Source: an uncultured Limnohabitans sp.
GTDB lineage: Bacteria > Pseudomonadota > Gammaproteobacteria > Burkholderiales > Burkholderiaceae_C
NCBI GenBank assembly: GCA_937928195.1
Contig: CALEYZ010000078.1
Span: forward strand, 1-18,240
Length of the DNA stretch: 18,240 nt
Reading direction: 5' to 3'
Below are positions 7,277-13,309 of this stretch, in pieces. The notes beneath the pieces were generated by a model, which was given only the letters and a program-made list of their open reading frames with translations, had not been told where the DNA came from and did no database searches. A program made the position numbers and the translations under genes. The stretch's first letter is position 1; each line of letters opens with the position of its first letter.

Positions 7277-8278
7277 TCAATCGGAAATTTTGCGCAGCAG
7301 TTTGCGCAGCGGTGCGGTGATGCGCCACGAGGTGGACTGCTTCAGTGTCGCAATTTCTGCATGCAACTCTTGAATCGATTGCTTGTGATTTTGCAATTGC
7401 GATTCAGTCCAGGCCAAGGTGGCTTGGGTGTTTTGCGCTTGCGCCATCAAAGCTTGTTGCTGCGCCAAAGCGGCACTTCGCTCGGCTTGTGAAGCCATGT
7501 CTTGTGCGGCCAATTGATGGTTCAGGTCCAGGATTTGGGCGTTGTGCGCTTGAATGAGTTCGGCGCGTTCGTTGACCAGTTTTTGCAAATGAGAAGCCTC
7601 TGTGGCCGGCTGCGCGCGCACCACATGCTGGTACACCTCACCGTCGGCACACTTTGTTTTTAGGAAAGCCTGTGTGGCTTCGTCGAGTTGGTGCCAGAAG
7701 GCTTTGAGCTCGGCTTGTGCCGGGTCTACTTTCACGGTGTGCCAGTGTTGCCACAGCAAGCCACATTCGCGCAGCAAAGCATCCAGGTCTTCGCGGCCGT
7801 AAAACTTCAGGTGCGTGTGGTCCAGCAAGCCGTTTTGTTGGTACGGGAAGCGCCCGCCCAGCAAGCTGGCCACCACCGTGAGGTGCGAGGCATTGGGCAG
7901 CGACATCAAGATACTGCCGTCTGGCTTTAAAAAGCCGTGCAACTGGTTCAGCAAGGGGCGCGGATTGTGCAGGTGCTCTAGGACGTCGGCGCAAATGATG
8001 GCATCAAAGCGTTCGCCGGCCAAAGGCGCTGCCCACTGCGGGTCTTCCAGGTTGGCTTGCAGCGTGCGCTCGCAAAAGGGCGCGCAGGTGGCCAAGGTTT
8101 CGGGGTCCATCTCTACTCCCGTGACCTTGCAGCCTTTGGCGTGCAAGATGCGCGTGACGGTGCCGGGGCCCGTGCCCAGCTCGAGCACGCGCTGACCCGG
8201 CTCGACCATGCGCGCCAACACCGCGGCGGCACTGCCACCGTTGGGGTCAATTTCATGGGCGTAGCGATGTTTTATCAT
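7277..8278 (-). CDS. Class I SAM-dependent methyltransferase with C-terminal coiled coil
   Basis: A 333-residue protein with a Rossmann methyltransferase domain (about 1-225): motif I VLELGTGPGT (31-40), acidic GVEMD (54-58) at the end of strand 2, ADVLEHLHNP (97-106) and FLKPDGSILMSLPN. The rest (about 230-320) is a Gln/Ala-rich predicted coiled coil, followed by TSWRITAPLRKLLRKI. I recognise this tail from polysaccharide-cluster methyltransferases and glycosyltransferases, where such helices may set chain length or anchor the enzyme. It may methylate the glycan, perhaps its end. The ATG at 8278 was chosen because it directly precedes the conserved region; an upstream extension to 8374 would run into the divergent neighbour. 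It is alone on its strand here, convergent with the double GT2 gene and divergent from the acyltransferase at 8314. Confidence 0.83.
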   Translation of the reverse strand: MIKHRYAHEIDPNGGSAAAVLARMVEPGQRVLELGTGPGTVTRILHAKGCKVTGVEMDPETLATCAPFCERTLQANLEDPQWAAPLAGERFDAIICADVLEHLHNPRPLLNQLHGFLKPDGSILMSLPNASHLTVVASLLGGRFPYQQNGLLDHTHLKFYGREDLDALLRECGLLWQHWHTVKVDPAQAELKAFWHQLDEATQAFLKTKCADGEVYQHVVRAQPATEASHLQKLVNERAELIQAHNAQILDLNHQLAAQDMASQAERSAALAQQQALMAQAQNTQATLAWTESQLQNHKQSIQELHAEIATLKQSTSWRITAPLRKLLRKISD

Positions 8279-8313
8279 TGAGCAAACATTATCACGGTAT
8301 TCAGAATTACAAC

Positions 8314-9087
8314 ATGTGGCAACGGCTAATTTCTTGGCTCCAAATGGCGAAAGATGCAGACCAACCGCCTGCATTGGCCACGCCCTTTGACCTGGCGGCT
8401 TACCGCCAATTCATGTGCGACGAAACCCATTTGTACCGCGCGTCTTACATTCAAAAACGCGTGGACATCGAGGGGGCTGCGCACTACACCCAGGCCTTGG
8501 CCAAGGGCTCGGTCATTGTAGTCTTTGTGCACCACGGCAGCTGGTTGCTCATGAATGGCGCCTTGCACCATTTGTGCGGCGGCGCACCCATCACGTCCAT
8601 TGCCTCGCGTCGCAATTTGGAGTTTTGCTCGCCTGAAGAAAAAGCGTTTTGGCTGGGCGTGCACAAGCGCTCTGCCGAAAGCTGCAATGCACCGGTCATT
8701 TTTTACACCGATCAAAGTCCCATTGGCTCCGTGCGCTGGCTCAAGCAACCGCACCATGTGCTCACAGTGGCCCTCGATGTGCGCGAGCCCGCCGCCGACA
8801 AGCCCGAGCAACAGTTTGAGTTCATGGGGCAACGCATTTATTTGCAAACGGGTCCCGCCAAATTGGCCCAGCTAACGGGCGCGCAAGTGGTGCCGGCCGC
8901 CATTGAATACAACGCACAAACACAGCGGCACTTGCTCACCTTGCATCCAGCCATTGACCCCGCTACTTGCACGCCAGAGGCGCTGACACAAACCGCATTG
9001 GACTGCATTGGCCCCCACGTGATGCGTGCACCCGAGCAGCAGTTTTACGATTTGTTGGGCGCCTTGCAAACGCCGCAGAAGTCTTAG
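8314..9087 (+). CDS. LpxL/HtrB-like lysophospholipid acyltransferase family protein
   Basis: A 257-residue protein that resembles the lipid A late-acyltransferase family (LpxL/LpxM), which transfers fatty acyl chains at the inner membrane. The core reads VVFVHHGSWLLMNGALH in the place of the catalytic H-x4-D/E, followed by TSIASRRN, a DQSPIGSVRW segment where the family has D-Q, and FMGQRIYLQTGPAKLAQ with LTGAQVVPAAIEY. Those later blocks are typical. The catalytic block is not canonical: HHGSWLL lacks the expected acidic residue four positions after the histidine, so activity or acceptor may differ. ATG 8314 gives a normal N-terminus; TTG 8278 is an alternative. It lies 35 bp from the divergent methyltransferase start. 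Its acceptor could be the glycan or its lipid carrier; this is inference. Confidence 0.72.
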   Translation: MWQRLISWLQMAKDADQPPALATPFDLAAYRQFMCDETHLYRASYIQKRVDIEGAAHYTQALAKGSVIVVFVHHGSWLLMNGALHHLCGGAPITSIASRRNLEFCSPEEKAFWLGVHKRSAESCNAPVIFYTDQSPIGSVRWLKQPHHVLTVALDVREPAADKPEQQFEFMGQRIYLQTGPAKLAQLTGAQVVPAAIEYNAQTQRHLLTLHPAIDPATCTPEALTQTALDCIGPHVMRAPEQQFYDLLGALQTPQKS

Positions 9088-10334
9088 TCTTGTTGCCAGC
9101 GGTGTGGCAATTGCACAAAGCCTTGGTGCACACCAGGCTGCGTCACCACCACCGTCGCGGCTTGCAGCACCACGTCGTAGACATGCAGTGCACGCTCGTC
9201 AAACAAATAAGCGCCCACTGAAAAACGCCCCTTCATCAGCGGCAACTTTTCAAACACCACGGTGGCTTGGCCACGGCCTTGCGCATCACGCACAATGCGC
9301 ACGCCATCAAACAAGGTGTACGCACTGGTAAAAATTTGACCGTCGGGCAACGCAAAGCCCGTGGCAAAAGTAGGGCAGGGTTGCGTGGGGTCTGACTCAA
9401 ACTTCACGGCAATGTGCACATCGCTTTGCAAACTGACCGCTTGCAATTCGCGCCCTTGTACGCCGTCCACTGTCACCTCAATGCCCGTGATGCGCGTGAT
9501 GCCCGTCAGGCCTGTCGGTGTTGGCGTTGATGTGGCCTCTGCCACCACTGACGCTGCTGCTGGCACTGCGCCATCGTCACCTTCTGCACGCAAGCTGTCG
9601 GTATACGCTGCCACCACATCAGACGCAGGGCCTTCCATTTGCACTTGCCCATGGTCGAGCCACACTGCGCGGTCACAAAAGGATTCCACTTGGTACATCG
9701 AGTGCGAACAAAACAGCACCGTGGTGCCTTGCGCTTTGAGTTGCATGATGCGCTCAAACGACTTCTTGGCAAACGCGCCATCGCCCACACTCAGGGCTTC
9801 GTCAATCACCAAAATATCGGGGTTGGCGCTGGTGGCAATAGAGAAGGCCAAGCGCACATACATGCCACTCGAATAGGTTTTCACCGGCTGGTCAATGAAC
9901 TCGCGAATGCCAGAAAATTCCACAATGCTTTCGTACAAAGCATCGGTTTCGGCGCCCGACAAACCCATCACCGCAGCGGCCAAATAAACATTTTCGCGGC
10001 CGGTAAATTCGGGATTAAAGCCCGCACCCAATTCCAACAGCGCGCCAATTTTGCCGTTCACTGTCACGCTGCCGCTGCTGGGGTTCAAGGTGCCACAGAC
10101 CATTTGCAGCAGCGTTGATTTGCCCGCGCCATTGCGGCCAATCAAGCCCAAGGCCTCACCGCGTTGCACCTTCAAAGAAAGCGGCGCCAAGGCCACAAAC
10201 TCATTGGCTTTGGCATCGCCGCCGCGCAGCGCAGACGGCCACACCGTTTGCCAAAACCGGTCGGATGGTTTGGCAAAACGTTTGTAGGTTTTGCCCACGC
10301 CGTCCAAGGCAATCACGGTTGCGTTAGAGGACAT
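9084..10334 (-). CDS. wzt: Wzt-type ABC exporter ATPase with polysaccharide-binding C-terminal domain
   Basis: A 416-residue ATPase subunit that powers export of finished, lipid-linked polysaccharide across the inner membrane with Wzm. The nucleotide-binding domain shows Walker A GRNGAGKST (66-74), KIGALLELGAGFNPEFTGREN (typical for Wzt/TagH), the signature YSSGM (154-158), Walker B ILVIDE (174-179) and H-loop His 211. A Ser/Thr/Pro/Ala-rich linker (about 240-285) leads to a Wzt-type C-terminal beta domain (about 285-405), which recognises the glycan's end in studied systems. ATG 10334 follows AAGGGG seven bases upstream. It overlaps the end of wzm by 11 bp. The stop codon overlaps that of the convergent acyltransferase (9084-9087), leaving no room for a terminator between them. 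Confidence 0.93.
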   Translation of the reverse strand: MSSNATVIALDGVGKTYKRFAKPSDRFWQTVWPSALRGGDAKANEFVALAPLSLKVQRGEALGLIGRNGAGKSTLLQMVCGTLNPSSGSVTVNGKIGALLELGAGFNPEFTGRENVYLAAAVMGLSGAETDALYESIVEFSGIREFIDQPVKTYSSGMYVRLAFSIATSANPDILVIDEALSVGDGAFAKKSFERIMQLKAQGTTVLFCSHSMYQVESFCDRAVWLDHGQVQMEGPASDVVAAYTDSLRAEGDDGAVPAAASVVAEATSTPTPTGLTGITRITGIEVTVDGVQGRELQAVSLQSDVHIAVKFESDPTQPCPTFATGFALPDGQIFTSAYTLFDGVRIVRDAQGRGQATVVFEKLPLMKGRFSVGAYLFDERALHVYDVVLQAATVVVTQPGVHQGFVQLPHRWQQD

Positions 10335-11142
10335 CGGCAAACCCCTTGCGTGATTTTTCAAACAGCCAGGCACCGCTCAAAGCCAGCCCACAGCCCACGC
10401 CAAACAATTGCAGCAACAACGCAAACTGCGGCCACTGGCCCATCAGGCCAATGCTGCGCAAAGCTTCAATGGGCACGGCCAAGGGATTGAAGGCCACCCA
10501 GCCTTGCAAAAAGTCGGGCAACACACTGAGTGGAAAAAACACCGGCGTTAAAAACAGCAGCATGCCCATGAAGAGGCCCACCATTTCGCTCAAGTCGCGA
10601 AAGTAAACACCCAGCGCCGACAGCGCCCAGCCCAAGCCCAGCAGCGTGGGCGCCAAGGCCAAAAACACCAAAGGCAAGGCCAGCCACGAGGCATGCACGC
10701 CTTGCCCAAACAGCAAGCAACCCGCCAGCCACACAGCACAAGACACCAGCACATGGAAAAAACTCGACAGCAGCGCAGACCACGGCAGCACTTGCAATGG
10801 AAACACCACCTTGGTCACCAAGTTGGGTTGATCGGTCATGAGTCTGGGCGCACGGCTTAAAAATTCTGCGGCCCAGTTGAACACCAACAGGCCTGCAAAC
10901 AAATTGAGGGCGAAGCTCATGTTGCCATCTTCCACACCCGGCCACTTGGCCTTGAAGATGTGCCGGAACACCAAGGTGTACACCGCCAACATGGCCATGG
11001 GTGTCAGCACCGACCAGCCCACGCCCAACACCGAGCCCCGATAGCGGCCCAACACTTCACGCCGCGCAAATTGCCAGATCAAATTGCGATGGGCCCAAGG
11101 CCACGCAAAGTGTTTTAAAAAAGTGGTGGCAAATTCAGTCAT
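10324..11142 (-). CDS. wzm: Wzm-type ABC-2 polysaccharide exporter permease
   Basis: A 272-residue inner-membrane permease with about six membrane helices. The N-terminal cytoplasmic segment NLIWQFARREVLGRYRGSVLG is the conserved opening of ABC-2 glycan permeases (Wzm/KpsM/TagG). GVYFRDLSEMVGLFMGMLLFL, TPVFFPLSVLPD and NPLAVPIEALRS near the C-terminus are also family features. It pairs with Wzt, whose start overlaps its end. ATG 11142 was chosen because the conserved region begins a few residues later and the gap to the upstream regulator stop is only 17 bp. A longer reading up to 11382 would overlap the regulator gene in another frame and looks non-coding. It is probably co-transcribed as regulator-wzm-wzt. 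Confidence 0.92.
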   Translation of the reverse strand: MTEFATTFLKHFAWPWAHRNLIWQFARREVLGRYRGSVLGVGWSVLTPMAMLAVYTLVFRHIFKAKWPGVEDGNMSFALNLFAGLLVFNWAAEFLSRAPRLMTDQPNLVTKVVFPLQVLPWSALLSSFFHVLVSCAVWLAGCLLFGQGVHASWLALPLVFLALAPTLLGLGWALSALGVYFRDLSEMVGLFMGMLLFLTPVFFPLSVLPDFLQGWVAFNPLAVPIEALRSIGLMGQWPQFALLLQLFGVGCGLALSGAWLFEKSRKGFADVL

Positions 11143-11159
11143 GTTCACTGCATCAATGT

Positions 11160-11840
11160 TCAGTCGGCCGACTTTTCTGCCAGCTGCTTCAGCTTGCCGG
11201 TGTCCACTTTCAAATCGTCGCCATCGCGCGCCAAAGCGCCTTGCGACTGCAACACCTGAAACGCCCGCGTGACCGTTTCGCGCGTGAGGTTGACCATGAT
11301 GGCAATCTCCTGGTGCGTGGGGGCGTTGGCAATCAACTCGGGGTTCTTGCCGTCTTTGGACAGGTTTTGCAGCAATGCGCAAATGCGCTGCAGCGGGCTG
11401 ATGATGCCCAAAATTTGGCGCTGGTTGGATTGGTCGCGGATGCGCTTGGTCAAGCCTGAGGTAATGGCCTCAATGGCCTGGGGCGAGGCAAAGATGTGCG
11501 AGCGAATTTCGCGCGCGGGCACCATCACCACCTGCGACTTTTTGTTGGCAATGACCACCTCGGGGGAGGGCAGGCCATCGAGGACCGAGATCTCGCCAAA
11601 GTACTGGCCTTCTTCAATAAAGTGAAGGCCTACTTCACGGCCATCCAGCGTAAAATCAATGGCTTGCAGCCTGCCTTCCAGCAAAAACATCAGGCTGCTG
11701 GAGGGTTTGTCTTTGGCCAAAACCACCTCGCGCTTTGAAAAAGCGTGCGTGCTGGAATGCGCGGCAAGCGACGCCAATGCGTCTGCTGGAAACAGACGCA
11801 TCAGGTTAAATTGCTGCAATAGCGATGGGTGGATGGCCAT
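11160..11840 (-). CDS. CRP/FNR-family transcription regulator
   Basis: A 226-residue regulator: cyclic-nucleotide-binding fold (about 10-120), dimer helix (about 120-150) and winged helix-turn-helix (about 160-215). The recognition helix reads RETVTR (R187, E188, R192), matching CRP's R-E-x-x-x-R that reads TGTGA half-sites rather than FNR-type sites. Near-matching TGTGA-N6-TCACA sites occur upstream of three genes here. The phosphate-binding cassette keeps Gly82-Glu83 but reads DGLPSPE where cAMP binders have an Arg-Ser/Thr pair, so canonical cAMP binding is doubtful. There is no Cys cluster for FeS, unlike FNR. It lies 17 bp upstream of wzm on the same strand, and divergent from the FecR/cyclase group. 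ATG 11840 has a GGGG Shine-Dalgarno-like stretch eight bases upstream that lies in a hairpin arm. Confidence 0.9.
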   Translation of the reverse strand: MAIHPSLLQQFNLMRLFPADALASLAAHSSTHAFSKREVVLAKDKPSSSLMFLLEGRLQAIDFTLDGREVGLHFIEEGQYFGEISVLDGLPSPEVVIANKKSQVVMVPAREIRSHIFASPQAIEAITSGLTKRIRDQSNQRQILGIISPLQRICALLQNLSKDGKNPELIANAPTHQEIAIMVNLTRETVTRAFQVLQSQGALARDGDDLKVDTGKLKQLAEKSAD

Positions 11841-11846
11841 AATTTG

Positions 11847-11866
11847 AACCCCGTATCTTAGGGGTT
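11847..11866. promoter_or_regulatory. Inverted repeat at the regulator's translation start
   Basis: Arms AACCCC (11847-11852) and GGGGTT (11861-11866) flank an 8-base spacer. On the minus strand the repeat ends six bases before the regulator's ATG, and the start-proximal GGGG arm is its likely ribosome site. It could be an operator for autoregulation or an mRNA hairpin hiding the ribosome site. Confidence 0.35.
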
Positions 11867-11914
11867 AATCACGCCAAAGCGCCACACCGCAGGCGGCTCT
11901 TGTTTTGCCGGGCG

Positions 11915-11930
11915 TGTGATCTTGCGCACA
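11915..11930. promoter_or_regulatory. CRP-like site upstream of the FecR gene
   Basis: TGTGATCTTGCGCACA matches TGTGA-N6-TCACA with one mismatch. Its centre is 30.5 bp upstream of the first base of a TATACT -10 box (11953-11958) for the + strand FecR gene, the layout of a class II activator promoter with the site near -42. It lies in the divergent gap next to the CRP-family gene, so it could also affect that gene. Confidence 0.6.
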
Positions 11931-11952
11931 TGTTCGGTGGGCCTTTCCTTTT

Positions 11953-11958
11953 TATACT
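11953..11958 (+). promoter_or_regulatory. Probable -10 box of the FecR-cyclase operon
   Basis: TATACT differs from TATAAT at one position and lies 23 bp before the ATG at 11982. No good -35 box lies at the right distance, and a CRP-like site covers that region, fitting activator dependence. The untranslated leader would be short, about 17 bases. Confidence 0.5.
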
Positions 11959-11981
11959 TCCGCACAATATTGCGTCAAACC

Positions 11982-13298
11982 ATGCACATTCAAGCCCTCC
12001 ACCTTACCCAGCCAGCAGCGGCCCGTCCGCTCAGCCGCGTCTGGGGCATGGTCATCGCTTTGTTGATGGCTGGGGTGTTGTTGGGCTTTGGCAGCCTGGC
12101 CCAAGCCGCCCAAGTGGTGGGCGAGGTCACGCTCACCATTGGCAAGTCGCACATTGACCGCGCAGAAGGCGCTGCCGAACCTCAAAAGGGCGGCTCGGTG
12201 CAAGAGGGCGATGTCATTCGCACCTCCGACAATGGCCATGTGCACATTCGCTTCATCGATGGCGCCCGCGTTAGCGTTCGCCCCAACTCGGTGTTCCGCA
12301 TTCACGAATTCAAGTACAGCCCGGCCGACCCTGCAGCGTCTGTGGTTCGCCTCAGCCTTGACTCTGGCGAGGCCCGCTCTATTTCTGGCGCCGCCGCCCA
12401 AGCCGCCAAAGACCGCTTCCGCCTCAACACCCCCTTGGTGGCCATTGGCGTGAAGGGCACCGACTTTGTGACCCAAGTGTCCAAGGACGTCATTCGCGTC
12501 ACGGTGAACCAAGGCGCCATCGTGATGGCCCCCTTCGACAGCGCTTGCAAGGCCGATGCCTTGGGCGTTTGCACCACCCCTCGCGCCAAAGAGCTGACAG
12601 CAGAAATGTTGGGCCAAGCCTTGGTGTACCGCTTGGGTAGCACCGACCCCAGCTTCCAAAACGTCAACAAGCCCGGCCAGGCCGACAACAGCAAGCTCTT
12701 GCAACTGGACCGCCAAGTGCGCGACGCCGCCGAGAAGCCGCTGGCCTCCGATACCGAAGCCAAAAACCCCCTCAATGCCGTTGGCAACAATCGCCTCATT
12801 TGGGGCCGCTGGGCGCGTGACCCCATTGCCAACGACAGCCTGACCGTGCCTTTCCTCGATGCCATGCGCGGCAACGAAGTAACCGTGGGTGATGGCTACT
12901 ACTTCTTGTTCCGTGAGCCCAGCAACATCAACGTGCTGCCCACCCTCACCACCAAAACCGACTTCGGTCTCAAGTCTTCTTCGGCTTATTACCGCAATGC
13001 CGCCAATGAACTGGTGCCCGCCACCGTGTCGTCTGGCAGTTTGTCCATCGACTTTGGTGCCAAAACTTTTGCCACCCAACTGGGCCTGAGTGCCGAAGGC
13101 ACGGGACTTCAAACCTTCAGCCAAACCGGCAGCATCAATGCCGGCACCGGCATCTTCTTGGGCCGCTCTGGCCCCGAAGCCGCACCCACCAGCAGCCTGG
13201 CTGGCGCTATTTCACTAGACGCCCGCCAAGCCGGTTACCTCTTTAAAACCCAAGTGGGTCGTGGCTCTTTTGTCGGCGCCACCCTCTGGGGCCGTTAA
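11982..13298 (+). CDS. Secreted FecR-domain protein
   Basis: A 438-residue protein with an N-terminal signal peptide (hydrophobic core about 22-37, probable cut after SLAQA near residue 42), so likely periplasmic or outer-membrane facing. A FecR domain follows (about 44-190), recognisable by VGEVTLTIGKSHIDRAEG, LQEGDVIRT-like GGSVQEGDVIRTSDNGHV and NTPLVAIGVKGTDFVTQV. The C-terminal half (about 260-438), ending GRGSFVGATLWGR with many short beta-strand-like stretches, I do not recognise with certainty; it vaguely recalls lipocalin-like or transferrin-binding-like barrels. FecR domains in this setting are thought to sense or bind envelope components. The gene is 11 bp upstream of the CHASE2-cyclase gene, so the two are probably one operon and may act as a sensor pair across the membrane. 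A CRP-like site and -10 box precede it. Confidence 0.85.
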   Translation: MHIQALHLTQPAAARPLSRVWGMVIALLMAGVLLGFGSLAQAAQVVGEVTLTIGKSHIDRAEGAAEPQKGGSVQEGDVIRTSDNGHVHIRFIDGARVSVRPNSVFRIHEFKYSPADPAASVVRLSLDSGEARSISGAAAQAAKDRFRLNTPLVAIGVKGTDFVTQVSKDVIRVTVNQGAIVMAPFDSACKADALGVCTTPRAKELTAEMLGQALVYRLGSTDPSFQNVNKPGQADNSKLLQLDRQVRDAAEKPLASDTEAKNPLNAVGNNRLIWGRWARDPIANDSLTVPFLDAMRGNEVTVGDGYYFLFREPSNINVLPTLTTKTDFGLKSSSAYYRNAANELVPATVSSGSLSIDFGAKTFATQLGLSAEGTGLQTFSQTGSINAGTGIFLGRSGPEAAPTSSLAGAISLDARQAGYLFKTQVGRGSFVGATLWGR

Positions 13299-13309
13299 GC
13301 CAGTACCGT

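Noticed and set aside
8279..8374. N-terminal extension of the methyltransferase
   Set aside because: It would overlap the divergent acyltransferase gene, and the methyltransferase family starts near ATG 8278.
11143..11382. N-terminal extension of the Wzm frame into the regulator gene
   Set aside because: The extra residues overlap the regulator gene in another frame and look non-coding; Wzm conservation starts just after ATG 11142.
11952..13124. Long minus-strand open frame (about 390 codons) opposite the FecR gene
   Set aside because: Composition is Gly/Ala/His-rich with no recognisable motif; it mirrors the GC-rich codon pattern of the real + strand gene, which has a signal peptide and a FecR domain.
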